Assembly: GCA_902488455.1 (NCBI GenBank)
Contig: CABTWG010000014.1
Span: 1 to 23,428 of the forward strand
DNA length: 23,428 nucleotides
Source of the DNA: an uncultured Peptoniphilus sp.
Lineage (GTDB): Bacteria; Bacillota; Clostridia; Tissierellales; Peptoniphilaceae
Direction: 5' to 3'
The position numbers and the translations under genes are program-made. Position 1 is the first letter of the stretch. Every line of letters begins with the position of its first letter. Of the stretch, positions 1-7,194 are shown piece after piece. Below the pieces are notes generated by a model. That model was not told the DNA's origin. It made no database searches and was given only the letters and a program-made list of their open reading frames with translations.

Positions 1-120
1 ACCTGCAACGAAATCAAAGATTTCGGCTAGGGCTTCGACGCGTGAAGTTTTTTAACTAGGGCAATGATTTTACCTTCTAGAGCGAAAATATAAGAAAGGG
101 CATACTTCATAAAAGAGATC

Positions 121-160
121 CTTCGACTTCGAAGGCGTTGCCGTCTTCGCTCAGGATGAC
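121..160 (+). repeat. Dispersed intergenic repeat, copy 1
   Basis: This 40-nt stretch matches 23379-23418 at 35 of 40 positions in the same orientation, by direct comparison. It begins TTCGACTTCG at its second base and ends CGCTCAGGATGAC. Between these lies a small stem, GAAGGC-GTT-GCCGTC, with one mismatched pair in this copy. Two copies within one window, both between genes, suggest a genome-wide repeat family rather than coincidence. The terminal pieces resemble a short intergenic repeat (TTCGAC…GCTCAGGATGAC) I recall from several bacterial lineages; that is memory, not a search. Confidence 0.7.
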
Positions 161-333
161 CGGTGGAGTGGGTGTTGATCTCACCATGGGAGAGAGCCTT
201 CCTCGAGATTTCTTAATAGAGCCTATCGGCTGTGGAAGCAAGATGCTTCCGATACAAGTATAACATTGAAATATATTTCTCCAACCTTTACACCCATCCT
301 ACACAAATCATAAATCGCAATTTTACCCATCTA

Positions 334-342
334 TGATATAAT
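334..342 (+). promoter_or_regulatory. Extended -10 promoter of prmA operon
   Basis: TGATATAAT is a perfect extended -10 (TGn-TATAAT). No good -35 is visible, as is common for extended -10 promoters. Transcription should start near 349-350, directly at the AGGTGA ribosome site (349-354), giving a leader of only about 10 nt before the ATG at 359. The same nonamer occurs upstream of queH and pyk. Confidence 0.6.
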
Positions 343-358
343 TTATATAGGTGATTTT

Positions 359-1273
359 ATGAAATATATTGAATTTAAAATAGAAACTGACACTTCTCAC
401 AAGGAGGATGTGTTAAATATTCTCTATGACAACAACCTTTTTGAATACATGGAGTCTAGCAAGGAAGTTATTGACGAACTCGGTCGTTCCAAGGACAGCT
501 GGGATTTTGTCGATGAAAATGTGCTAAATATTGATTCTGATGTGGTGGAGCTAACTGCTTTTCCTGAAGATGAAGAGATGGCTAAAAGTCTTATTAATCT
601 TCTTCAAAGCATCGATAACACCAAGTCCAGTTACCTTATTAAAGACGATGAAGACTGGGCAAACAACTGGAAGAAATACTACCATCAAGTACCTATTGCG
701 GATAAACTTTTGATCAAACCTTCTTGGGAAGATTTGGAAGATGAATTCAAAGACAGACTAATTGTGGAGATTGATCCTGGCATGGCTTTTGGCACTGGAA
801 CCCACGAAACGACTTACATGTGCCTTGAAGCTCTTGAAAAGTATGTACAAGATGATGATGTGGTCTTCGACGTTGGATGTGGTTCTGGAATTTTAGGTAT
901 CGCTGCGGCAAAACTCGGTGCGAAGGAAATCGTGGCTGTTGATCTCGATGAAAAATGCGTCGAAACCAGCATCGAAAATGCAAAATTAAATGGTGTTAGC
1001 GACAAGATGGAAGTCCATCTTGGAAATCTTCTTGACGTTGTGGATGGCACTGCAAATATAATCGTTTCAAATATCATTGCTGAAATCATAACTGGACTTG
1101 TTTTCGATTTGAGGGAGCATCTTGTTCCAAATGGAATCTTTATCGCTTCTGGTATTATCGAAGAGAAGATTCAGATGGTTGTGGACGAGCTTGAAAGAAA
1201 CGAGTTTGAAATCTTGGACATCAAGAAGAAAAACGGTTGGTCTCTAATCATAGGTAGAAGTATCGATGTTTAG
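359..1273 (+). CDS. prmA: Ribosomal protein L11 methyltransferase PrmA
   Basis: PrmA trimethylates ribosomal protein L11 in the cytoplasm using S-adenosylmethionine. The 304-residue length is normal for the family. An N-terminal substrate-recognition domain covers about residues 1-120. The PrmA signature DPGMAFGTGTHETT is at 139-152. The SAM-binding motif I, DVGCGSG, is at 171-177, and SNIIAEI at 237-243 stands where the NPP-like catalytic loop lies in this fold. The ATG at 359 is preceded by AGGTGA at good spacing. It is the first gene of prmA-rsmE-mtaB-HIT, an order I know from many Firmicutes, where it often follows dnaJ. Its 3' end overlaps rsmE by 8 nt, so translation is probably coupled. 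Nothing in the sequence suggests an atypical function. Confidence 0.95.
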   Translation: MKYIEFKIETDTSHKEDVLNILYDNNLFEYMESSKEVIDELGRSKDSWDFVDENVLNIDSDVVELTAFPEDEEMAKSLINLLQSIDNTKSSYLIKDDEDWANNWKKYYHQVPIADKLLIKPSWEDLEDEFKDRLIVEIDPGMAFGTGTHETTYMCLEALEKYVQDDDVVFDVGCGSGILGIAAAKLGAKEIVAVDLDEKCVETSIENAKLNGVSDKMEVHLGNLLDVVDGTANIIVSNIIAEIITGLVFDLREHLVPNGIFIASGIIEEKIQMVVDELERNEFEILDIKKKNGWSLIIGRSIDV

Positions 1274-1976
1274 GGTGTTTCAAGATAGTTTGGAGGTTCT
1301 ATCCGACGAGAATAGGCATCATCTTTTAAATGTGGTGAGGCTAAATCCAGACGAAGAGTTTGAGGTCGTATCTTCTGGCAAGGTCTATAGAGCCATTTAC
1401 GACGATGGTCTAAAGATCTTAAGAGAAGTGGAAAATTCTCATGAGACGAGGATTCCTATTCATCTTTACATGGCACTTATTAAACAGGACAAGTTCGAGC
1501 TTGCTCTTGAAAAGACCACAGAGGTGGGAGTATCTTCTATCACTCCTGTGATATTTAAGAGAACTGTGGTAAATATTAAAGGCAAGGAAGATAAAAAGCT
1601 TCTGAGATGGCAAAAGATTTTGGAATCTGCAGCGAAACAATCGAAGAGGGACATAATTCCAACTATAAATAATCCAGAAAAATTAGAAAATATAGATTTC
1701 AAAGGGATATTGATCGTTCCTTATGAATGTGCAGAAGAAATCTATATCGATGATGTTTTAAAAGATACAAAAGATACAAGAGATATAAAAGATATAAAAG
1801 ATATAGAAGAGATCTCCATCTTAATCGGTCCGGAAGGTGGATTTGATGAGTCGGAGATAGAATTTTTGAAGACTTTGGGATGCAATATCGTAACCCTTGG
1901 AACTAGAATCCTAAGGGCGGAGACTGCTGCAATTGCAGCTTGCTATGAAGTCGGTATAAATGAGGTGGTTCGTTGA
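1266..1976 (+). CDS. rsmE: 16S rRNA (uracil1498-N3)-methyltransferase RsmE
   Basis: RsmE methylates N3 of U1498 in 16S rRNA, using SAM bound in a SPOUT trefoil knot. Evidence: an N-terminal PUA-like region (about 1-70), EKTTEVGV at 82-89, ESAAKQSKRDIIP at 120-132, and the knot motifs IGPEGG (187-192) and LGTRILRAETA (211-221). The 236-residue length is normal. The ATG at 1266 lies inside the last codons of prmA. The stop overlaps the TTG start of mtaB by 3 nt. Odd feature: residues 166-180 are a Lys-Asp-rich repeat, encoded by five 9-nt tandem units just before the GPEGG knot motif. Its charge and position suggest a flexible surface loop that tolerates length change; that is inference. Confidence 0.93.
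   Translation: MFRVFQDSLEVLSDENRHHLLNVVRLNPDEEFEVVSSGKVYRAIYDDGLKILREVENSHETRIPIHLYMALIKQDKFELALEKTTEVGVSSITPVIFKRTVVNIKGKEDKKLLRWQKILESAAKQSKRDIIPTINNPEKLENIDFKGILIVPYECAEEIYIDDVLKDTKDTRDIKDIKDIEEISILIGPEGGFDESEIEFLKTLGCNIVTLGTRILRAETAAIAACYEVGINEVVR
1761..1805 (+). repeat. Five in-frame 9-nt tandem repeats in rsmE
   Basis: Five consecutive 9-nt units run AAAGATACA, AAAGATACA, AGAGATATA, AAAGATATA, AAAGATATA. They encode KDT-KDT-RDI-KDI-KDI (residues 166-180). A degenerate sixth unit, GAAGAGATC, follows. Because the unit is a multiple of three, slippage would add or remove three residues without shifting frame. Confidence 0.85.
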
Positions 1977-3274
1977 AGACATTTTCAATTTTGACCCTTG
2001 GTTGCAAGGTCAACCAGTACGAGTCAGAATCGATGAAAGAAATATTTGAAAAAAATGGATATATAGAAGTTAGTAGTGAAACTGATGTGGCGGACGTGTA
2101 CGTGGTGAACACCTGCACTGTGACCAATCTTTCCGATAGAAAATCAAGACAGTACATTAGGCGAGCGAAGAGGGAAAATCCCGAGTCAATCGTCTGTGTG
2201 GTGGGCTGTTATTCCCAAGTTAGTCCAGATGAAGTAAAGGCAATCGAAGGCGTGGACATCATCATTGGCACCACGGATAGGAATAGAATTGTGGAACTGG
2301 TGGAGAACTTCGAAGTTGACAAGAGTCAGATTTCCATAGTCAAATCTCTCAAAGGTTTTACAGAGTTTCAGCATATTGAAATCGACAAGGAATCGGAGAT
2401 GACCAGGTCCTACATGAAAGTTCAGGACGGCTGCAACAGATTTTGCACCTACTGCATCATTCCTTATGCGAGGGGTCCGATTAGATCGAGAACCATTGAA
2501 GATTCTGTGGAAGAGGCAAAGAGGCTAAGCGAAGCAGGATACAAGGAAATCGTCCTAACTGGGATTCACATCGGATCCTATGGAAAAGATCTCGGAGATG
2601 AAAGACTTGTGGATCTAATTGAAGAGATTGCAAATGTGGATGGAATCGAGAGAATACGTCTATCTTCCATTGAACCGATAACCATCACGAGAGATTTTCT
2701 CGAGAGGATAAAGGCGACGGGAAAAGTCTGCGACCATTTTCACTTGAGTCTCCAAAGTGGCTCAAATTCCGTGCTTAAGAGCATGAATAGACGCTACACC
2801 AGAGAAGAATATATAGAAACCTGCGATTTAATAAGGGAATACTTTCCTCATGTTGGGCTTACCACAGATATAATCGTTGGATTTCCAGGGGAGACTGACG
2901 AAGATTTCGAAGATACTGTGGACTTAGTAAAGAGGGTTGAATTTTCTAAGATTCACGTCTTTAAATATTCCAAGAGATCCGGAACTCCTGCAGCGGAGAT
3001 GAAGAATCAAGTAGATGGAAATATAAAGATCGAAAGATCCAACAGACTTCTCGAGCTTTCAGACAAGATGATGGAAAGATTTATAGAAAAAAATAGAGAT
3101 ACAACGTTAAAAGTCCTCTTTGAAGAAGAAAAAGACGGATTTATAAGAGGGTACAGCACAAACTATATAGATTGTAAGATAAAAGGCGACTTGGACCTTA
3201 AGAACCAAGTTCGCGATGTGAAAATAGTGGCAGTTGATGGCGAAAGTGCCATTGTAGAAATAGAAAGGAGTTAG
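1973..3274 (+). CDS. mtaB: tRNA (ms2t6A37) methylthiotransferase MtaB
   Basis: MtaB is a radical-SAM enzyme that adds a methylthio group to t6A37 of ANN-decoding tRNAs, giving ms2t6A. The 433-residue length is typical. The UPF0004 domain carries three cluster-binding cysteines, C11 (LTLGCKVNQYES), C48 (NTCTVT) and C79 (VVGCY). The radical-SAM domain has CNRFCTYC (C154, C158, C161). A TRAM-like domain occupies roughly the last 65 residues. LGCKVNQYES favours MtaB over MiaB or RimO. The start is TTG at 1973, overlapping the rsmE stop (TTGA) and preceded by GAGGTGG at 1962-1968; no better start is in frame nearby. The HIT gene begins one base after its stop, so this is the third cistron of a coupled operon. 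Confidence 0.93.
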   Translation: MKTFSILTLGCKVNQYESESMKEIFEKNGYIEVSSETDVADVYVVNTCTVTNLSDRKSRQYIRRAKRENPESIVCVVGCYSQVSPDEVKAIEGVDIIIGTTDRNRIVELVENFEVDKSQISIVKSLKGFTEFQHIEIDKESEMTRSYMKVQDGCNRFCTYCIIPYARGPIRSRTIEDSVEEAKRLSEAGYKEIVLTGIHIGSYGKDLGDERLVDLIEEIANVDGIERIRLSSIEPITITRDFLERIKATGKVCDHFHLSLQSGSNSVLKSMNRRYTREEYIETCDLIREYFPHVGLTTDIIVGFPGETDEDFEDTVDLVKRVEFSKIHVFKYSKRSGTPAAEMKNQVDGNIKIERSNRLLELSDKMMERFIEKNRDTTLKVLFEEEKDGFIRGYSTNYIDCKIKGDLDLKNQVRDVKIVAVDGESAIVEIERS

Positions 3275-3275
3275 T

Positions 3276-3614
3276 ATGGATTGTTTATTCTGTAAAATAA
3301 TAAATGGGGACATCCCATCAGAAAAAGTGTACGAAGATGACCTTGTGTATGCTTTTAAAGATATAAATCCAGAAGCCCCAGTCCACTTCTTAATCGTGCC
3401 AAAGGAACATATTAAAAGTGCCTACGAACTAGATGAAGCACACAAAGAATTGGTAGGACATGTATTCCTTGTAGCGAAAAAAGTTTTGGAAGAAATGGGA
3501 ATCGAAAATGGATTTAGAATCGTAAACAATGCAAGAGAAGATGGTGGACAGACTGTAGATCACCTACATTTCCACGTACTTGCAGGCAGAAGTCTTAATT
3601 GGCCACCAGGTTGA
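3276..3614 (+). CDS. HIT-family purine nucleotide hydrolase (HinT-like)
   Basis: This 112-residue cytosolic protein belongs to the histidine-triad family, which hydrolyses nucleoside phosphoramidates and aminoacyl-AMP-type adducts. The triad HLHFHV has H96, H98 and H100, of which H98 is the expected nucleophile. CLFCKI at residues 3-6 and IPSEKVYED match the N-terminus of HinT-type proteins. AAAGGAG lies just upstream, inside the end of mtaB, and the ATG at 3276 follows the mtaB stop by one base. A strong terminator begins 11 nt after the stop, so this is the last gene of the operon. Linkage to tRNA- and ribosome-modification genes fits a housekeeping role in clearing aminoacyl-adenylates, but that is inference. 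Confidence 0.92.
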   Translation: MDCLFCKIINGDIPSEKVYEDDLVYAFKDINPEAPVHFLIVPKEHIKSAYELDEAHKELVGHVFLVAKKVLEEMGIENGFRIVNNAREDGGQTVDHLHFHVLAGRSLNWPPG

Positions 3615-3624
3615 TTTAGAAATA

Positions 3625-3648
3625 GAGTGGGAAACCACTCTTTTTTTT
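3625..3648 (+). terminator. Rho-independent terminator after HIT gene
   Basis: A perfect 6-bp stem GAGTGG-GAAA-CCACTC with a GNRA tetraloop is followed by eight T residues. It closes the prmA-rsmE-mtaB-HIT operon. Confidence 0.93.
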
Positions 3649-3676
3649 ATGTTCAAATATAAAATAAATTTCTACA

Positions 3677-3685
3677 TGATATAAT
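3677..3685 (+). promoter_or_regulatory. Extended -10 promoter of queH (possibly leaderless)
   Basis: TGATATAAT is a perfect extended -10, identical to the nonamers before prmA and pyk. Six bases separate it from the ATG at 3692. A usual start site about 7 nt below the hexamer would fall on or next to the A of the ATG, and no Shine-Dalgarno sequence fits in that gap. No good -35 is seen. Confidence 0.55.
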
Positions 3686-3691
3686 ACCATT

Positions 3692-4315
3692 ATGAAAATC
3701 AATTACGACTTAGAGATGAATAAAATAATAGAAAAATTAGATACAAAGCCACGGCTTTTAATCCATTCCTGTTGTGGACCATGTTCCACAGCGGTGCTTG
3801 AGAGGTTGGTAAAATATTTCGAAATAGATATTTTGTTTTTCAATCCAAATCTCGACAGCAAAGACGAATTTGATAAGAGGGTCATAGAACAGAAAAAGGT
3901 AATCGCCCATGTGGAAAAGAATAATGACGCAAAGATAGGGAGAGTCACTGTGCCTTATGATCACGATGAGTTTTTGAAAATTGCCAGTGGCCTTGAAGAG
4001 GAGAGAGAAGGTGGCAAAAGGTGCATGAGATGCTACGACCTTCGCCTTAGAAAAGCAGGCGAGTACGCAAAAGCCCATGGCTACGACTACTTCACCACCA
4101 CATTATCCATAAGCCCTCATAAGAATTCGCAAATTCTAAACAAGATGGGCATATCATTGGGGGAAAAACTCGGAGTAAGCTACTTAGTTAGCGATTTTAA
4201 AAAGAAAAATGGATTTAAGCGTTCAGTGGAAATATCGGAAGAATTGCATCTCTATAGACAGGATTACTGCGGATGTGAGTTTTCAAAAATAGAAGCGATG
4301 GAGAGGAAAAAATGA
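3692..4315 (+). CDS. queH: Epoxyqueuosine reductase QueH
   Basis: QueH (former DUF208) reduces epoxyqueuosine to queuosine in tRNA, the last step of queuosine synthesis; it is the non-cobalamin alternative to QueG. The 207-residue length is normal. All family cysteine signatures are present: SCCGPC with C27, C28 and C31, CMRC with C111 and C114, and YCGC with C193 and C195. TTTLSISPHKNSQ (135-147) is also characteristic. Known QueH proteins bind a [4Fe-4S] cluster with a nearby metal through these cysteines. The gene has no visible ribosome site and may be translated from a leaderless mRNA. Its stop overlaps the capA-like start by 4 nt (ATGA). Confidence 0.93.
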   Translation: MKINYDLEMNKIIEKLDTKPRLLIHSCCGPCSTAVLERLVKYFEIDILFFNPNLDSKDEFDKRVIEQKKVIAHVEKNNDAKIGRVTVPYDHDEFLKIASGLEEEREGGKRCMRCYDLRLRKAGEYAKAHGYDYFTTTLSISPHKNSQILNKMGISLGEKLGVSYLVSDFKKKNGFKRSVEISEELHLYRQDYCGCEFSKIEAMERKK

Positions 4316-5496
4316 AGAAATTAATGTCAGGACTACTGGTTGTCGTTTTGGCAGCCCTGTGTCTATCATACGCATACCTTTATTATCAAAATCATAACGA
4401 GCCACAGGTCCTAAAACCAAAAGAAAAAGATAATATAGAGGAATTAGAGACAGAAAAAAAGGTGGAGCCAATCCATGTAAAACTGATGGCTACTGGAGAT
4501 GTCATGTTTCACCTGCCAACATACAAAAATGCCTTTGACAAGGAAAAAAGCGAGTACGACTTCACAAGTTTCTATGAAAAGGTAAGCGAAGATCTAAAGG
4601 GAGCAGACTTTGCCTTTGCAAATTTGGAAACAACCATAAATCCAAACAGACCTCTTGCTAGCTATCCAATGTTTAATGCACCGAAAGAAGCGTTGAAATA
4701 TTTGAAAGAAGCTGGATTTAGGGGAATGTCCACAGCAAACAACCACTGCATCGATACTGGTATTGAAGGAATATTTACGACAATTGACGAGCTAGATGCT
4801 AATGGATTTGTTCACTTCGGCACGAGAAAGACTGAAGATGAAAAACCACAAATCGTTGACTTAAAAGGTATAAAGGTGGGATTCATTTCCTATTCTGAGA
4901 TCTTTAACGGAATGGATGGCGTGATCCCTGCTGACAAGAAATATGTCATAAGTCCAATCGATTACGAAAAAATAAAATCGGATATAGATTACTTAAAAGG
5001 AAGCGGAGCGGATATCATCATCTCCATGCCTCACTACGGCGTAGAATACAAGACAGAGCCGACACAGCTACAACAGGAAGTATCCAAGTTTATGATAGAT
5101 AACGGAGTCGATCTAGTGCTTGGATCTCACCCACATGTACTAGGAAGAGCAGGACTTTGGGAAGCCGGCGGAAGAAATAAATTTTTAATATACTCAATGG
5201 GTAACTCCATCTCCAACCAAAGACAACCATGGATGGGTACCTATGACACGGAAATGGGAGTGCTAGTGGAGATAGATATCACAAAAGCAGAGGATACCAA
5301 CTTCGAAGTGACGCTTCATCCCACATATGTGGCAAGATTTAGAGAAGAAGGCGGATTTAGATACTACGTCTACAAGATGACAGATCTCTTTGAAGGTGGA
5401 AAATACCACGGAGACATAGACGAAAAAGAGAGACAAAAGGTCCACATGCTCTACGAAAGAGCCAAGGAAATCATGGGAGAAAAATATGTTAAGTAA
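4312..5496 (+). CDS. CapA-family metallophosphoesterase-like protein, membrane anchored
   Basis: This 394-residue protein has one N-terminal membrane segment (about residues 5-25) after MKK, with no cleavage site I trust, so it is probably a signal anchor. A charged linker (about 30-55) precedes a PGA_cap/CapA domain. The metal-site motifs of that fold occur in order: ATGDVMFH near 60, FANLETTIN, STANNHCIDTG, PHYGVEY and GSHPHV. CapA is part of the poly-gamma-glutamate capsule machinery, but most stand-alone homologues have unknown substrates. No capB, capC or capE partner is here, so a capsule role cannot be assumed. It overlaps queH by 4 nt and the next gene by 11 nt. The ATG at 4312 is fixed by the ATGA overlap and by GAGAGGA just upstream. 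Confidence 0.85.
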   Translation: MKKLMSGLLVVVLAALCLSYAYLYYQNHNEPQVLKPKEKDNIEELETEKKVEPIHVKLMATGDVMFHLPTYKNAFDKEKSEYDFTSFYEKVSEDLKGADFAFANLETTINPNRPLASYPMFNAPKEALKYLKEAGFRGMSTANNHCIDTGIEGIFTTIDELDANGFVHFGTRKTEDEKPQIVDLKGIKVGFISYSEIFNGMDGVIPADKKYVISPIDYEKIKSDIDYLKGSGADIIISMPHYGVEYKTEPTQLQQEVSKFMIDNGVDLVLGSHPHVLGRAGLWEAGGRNKFLIYSMGNSISNQRQPWMGTYDTEMGVLVEIDITKAEDTNFEVTLHPTYVARFREEGGFRYYVYKMTDLFEGGKYHGDIDEKERQKVHMLYERAKEIMGEKYVK

Positions 5497-5899
5497 AATA
5501 TTTTTAAGATACATGGATGAAGCCACAAACCACGGCGGTCCCATGTACAACTGTGCAGAGGCAATAATCCTTGCAGTGGATGAAGAATATGAATTAAATC
5601 TTCCGGAAGAAGTAGTGAAATCAGTGGCAGGATTCGGAGGAGGAATGGGAGCAGGCTCAACCTGTGGCTACTTAACAGGGGCAATCTCAGCACTTTCTCT
5701 TATCTTTGGACCAGAGGAGCCACCATATGGCACTATGGATCTTGCAGGAATATGTGCAGTCTATGTAGAAAACTTCGAAAAATTAGGAAATTCCACCGAC
5801 TGCGTCGATCTAATAGCGGAAAACCCACCCTGCATCGATCTGGGAGTGAAGAGTCTCGATCTCTTGCAAGAAGTAATCGAGCAGAATAAAACTAAATAA
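5486..5899 (+). CDS. C_GCAxxG_C_C family protein (putative redox protein)
   Basis: This 137-residue protein belongs to a small anaerobe-enriched family named after its cysteine/glycine pattern. Visible landmarks are YNCAEA (C23), GFGGGMGAGSTCGYLTGA (C60), then C90, C106 and C116. The biochemical role of the family is unknown to me; the conserved cysteines suggest metal, Fe-S or disulfide chemistry. The ATG at 5486 lies inside the last codons of the capA-like gene, with GGGAGA about 6 nt upstream. A second in-frame ATG at 5513 is possible but would remove residues before the first conserved block. It is the third gene of the queH operon, and a bidirectional terminator follows. Family membership is fairly sure; function is open. 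Confidence 0.85.
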   Translation: MLSKIFLRYMDEATNHGGPMYNCAEAIILAVDEEYELNLPEEVVKSVAGFGGGMGAGSTCGYLTGAISALSLIFGPEEPPYGTMDLAGICAVYVENFEKLGNSTDCVDLIAENPPCIDLGVKSLDLLQEVIEQNKTK

Positions 5900-5925
5900 G
5901 AATTAATTAAATAAGATAGAAAATG

Positions 5926-5956
5926 AAAAGGCTATGGAAAATCCCATAGCCTTTTT
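5926..5956. terminator. Bidirectional terminator between convergent genes
   Basis: A 12-bp perfect stem, AAAAGGCTATGG at 5926-5937 and CCATAGCCTTTT at 5944-5955, with a 6-nt loop. T-rich tails on both strands let it serve the queH operon (plus) and the GntR gene (minus). Confidence 0.9.
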
Positions 5957-5963
5957 GTTTAAT

Positions 5964-6692
5964 TTAATTACTTTTGTCTAGATTTTCAATAAATTTACTT
6001 ATGTTTCTTCCAACAAGATCTTCTTTTGCACTAACTAAATTTTTCATCGTTACTTCAACAGCTTTGTTTGGATCATGTTCAATAATGGCTTCAATCAAAT
6101 TTGAATGAGATACTGGTGTGTTTTTAATAACATTTTCTTGGTTTAGCATTTCATCTTTAATTTCCAAATCAATAAATTTCTCCATTATTCCTTTATAAGA
6201 TTTAGATAAAAATTCATTACCCATAATTTCTGCTAATTTAAAATGAAATTTAAAATCATATTCAAGATACTTATTCCCGTCCTCTACATTATCTATAATC
6301 ATGTTATTAATATGAATTAATTCTTTTATATCGGCTTCAGTGGCTTTCAAAGCAGCAAAATAAGAAAATGAGACTTCATAAAAAAGTCTAGTTTCATATA
6401 AAGTATTTGTTTCTTCCCCTACTCCAATTAAAAGAGATAAGTTATTAAATATTACTTGCTTAGGTGTTCCTTGAACAACTGTAGAGCTATCATTTCTTAC
6501 TAAAACTCCTAGTCCTAATAAATAAGAGATAGATTCTCTTATAGTTGCTCTAGATACATTCAAAGAACTAGCCATTTCATTTTCTGGTGGCAATACTTGT
6601 CCTATCTTTAAAGTGCCTTTTTCTATGTCTTGAATAATTAAATTCACTACACTCTCAACCAGAGTAGTTTTTTTAACTACACCGTTAAACAT
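5964..6692 (-). CDS. FadR-type GntR transcriptional regulator with FCD domain
   Basis: This 242-residue regulator has an N-terminal winged helix-turn-helix (about 8-75), with IGQVLPPENEMASSLNVSRA followed by TIRESISYLLGLGVLVR. An all-helical FCD ligand-binding domain (about 95-230) follows. Members usually bind organic acids and repress linked catabolic genes. Candidate metal ligands are D146 and H150 (YDFKFH) and H196 (SHSNLIEA). The place where I expect the last His, 22 residues later, holds N218. The ATG at 6692 has AGGAGGA at 6696-6702 on the reverse strand. The gene faces away from the dehydrogenase-TRAP-lyase operon, the usual arrangement for a local regulator, and ATTGTA-T-TACAAT at that operon's promoter fits its expected operator type. 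Ligand unknown. Confidence 0.9.
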   Translation of the reverse strand: MFNGVVKKTTLVESVVNLIIQDIEKGTLKIGQVLPPENEMASSLNVSRATIRESISYLLGLGVLVRNDSSTVVQGTPKQVIFNNLSLLIGVGEETNTLYETRLFYEVSFSYFAALKATEADIKELIHINNMIIDNVEDGNKYLEYDFKFHFKLAEIMGNEFLSKSYKGIMEKFIDLEIKDEMLNQENVIKNTPVSHSNLIEAIIEHDPNKAVEVTMKNLVSAKEDLVGRNISKFIENLDKSN

Positions 6693-6729
6693 AATTCCTC
6701 CTATTATTTTTATTTATTCATAATACTAA

Positions 6730-6756
6730 ATTATACTAATAGTATATATATACCAA
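6730..6756 (-). promoter_or_regulatory. Probable promoter of gntR gene with overlapping inverted repeat
   Basis: On the reverse strand TATAAT (6735-6730) is a consensus -10, and TTGGTA (6756-6751) is a weak -35 at a short 15-bp spacing. The inverted repeat TATACT-AAT-AGTATA (6732-6746) covers the -10 and could be an autoregulatory site. It does not resemble the operator at 7160-7172, so binding by the same protein is uncertain. Confidence 0.4.
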
Positions 6757-7082
6757 TAATTAATTTCAAGAAATTTATATTAAATTTAAGATAGACTTTT
6801 GATCTTACAGTTCTAGAAATCACTTATTAATTTAATTATTTTAGTTATGTACTTTTTTTTATTTGTATATATAGTATTGAAATTACTGATTTTAAATTAA
6901 TGGATAGTTATTAAAAAATTATAGAATAGAACAATTAATAACTTTTAGTTCAAGGTTATGAGATTTAATTATGAATTAATTTTTTCTAAATTTTTTCTAT
7001 TACTGTAATTTGTTGTTAAAGTTTTGGAATAGTTTTAATGGACATAGTTATTTTTAAAATTAAGCATTATATGATAAATAAT

Positions 7083-7100
7083 AAGTTTATTAGTAAACTT
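7083..7100. repeat. Inverted repeat upstream of the operon promoter
   Basis: AAGTTTA-TTAG-TAAACTT is a perfect 7-bp inverted repeat centred about 40 bp upstream of the -35 at 7132. It could bind an activator or be a chance AT-rich palindrome; no T-tract follows, so it is not a terminator. Confidence 0.35.
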
Positions 7101-7131
7101 TATTTAATTATAAAAAAATTAAATTAATGTG

Positions 7132-7161
7132 TTGACAAAGCATATATGGTTATTGTATTAT
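7132..7161 (+). promoter_or_regulatory. Promoter of the dehydrogenase-TRAP-lyase operon
   Basis: A consensus -35, TTGACA (7132-7137), is followed after 18 bp by TATTAT (7156-7161). Transcription should start around 7168, inside the inverted repeat described next, giving a leader of about 27 nt with AAAGGAG before the TTG start at 7195. Confidence 0.7.
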
Positions 7162-7172
7162 TGTATTACAAT
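7160..7172 (+). promoter_or_regulatory. Putative GntR/FCD operator
   Basis: ATTGTA-T-TACAAT is a perfect 6-1-6 inverted repeat. Its core TTGTATTACAA fits the TNGTNNNACNA pattern I know for FadR-subfamily GntR proteins. It overlaps the end of the -10 and the predicted start site, a position suited to repression. The adjacent gene for just such a regulator makes the pairing likely, but no binding is shown. Confidence 0.55.
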
Positions 7173-7194
7173 CATACGAAAGGAGTGATGTTTA

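Larger units (their letters stand above)
1..358. other. Non-coding region upstream of prmA
   Basis: I see no convincing coding region in these 358 bases. They hold several small inverted repeats: CGAAATC-AAA-GATTTCG at 9-25, GGAAGCA-AGA-TGCTTCC at 234-250, and the 12-bp palindrome GAAATATATTTC at 268-279. One copy of a 40-nt dispersed repeat lies at 121-160, and the prmA promoter is at the right end. Bases 1-260 are richer in G and C than a typical spacer of this genome, which fits repeat-derived sequence. In many Firmicutes prmA follows dnaJ; here the repeat-bearing spacer separates prmA from whatever lies to the left. Confidence 0.6.
6693..7194. other. AT-rich divergent regulatory region
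   Basis: This 502-bp spacer between the regulator and the operon is extremely AT-rich and holds no convincing gene. Signals seen: the leftward promoter at 6730-6756, an inverted repeat TATACT-AAT-AGTATA at 6732-6746 overlapping its -10, a hairpin at 7083-7100, and the operon promoter and operator at 7132-7172. I see nothing I can interpret between about 6770 and 7080. The spacer is much longer than two divergent promoters need. Confidence 0.6.

Noticed and set aside
1761..1814. Short tandem units considered as a CRISPR-like array
   Set aside because: The units are contiguous without spacers and in frame within rsmE, so they are a coding microsatellite.
6742..6753. GTATATATATAC palindrome as an operator
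   Set aside because: A simple TA run in very AT-rich DNA is palindromic by nature; the adjacent TATACT-AAT-AGTATA is the better candidate.
7038..7127. 29-codon open frame in the regulator-operon spacer
   Set aside because: No ribosome site, only common AT-rich codons, and it covers an inverted repeat; likely chance.
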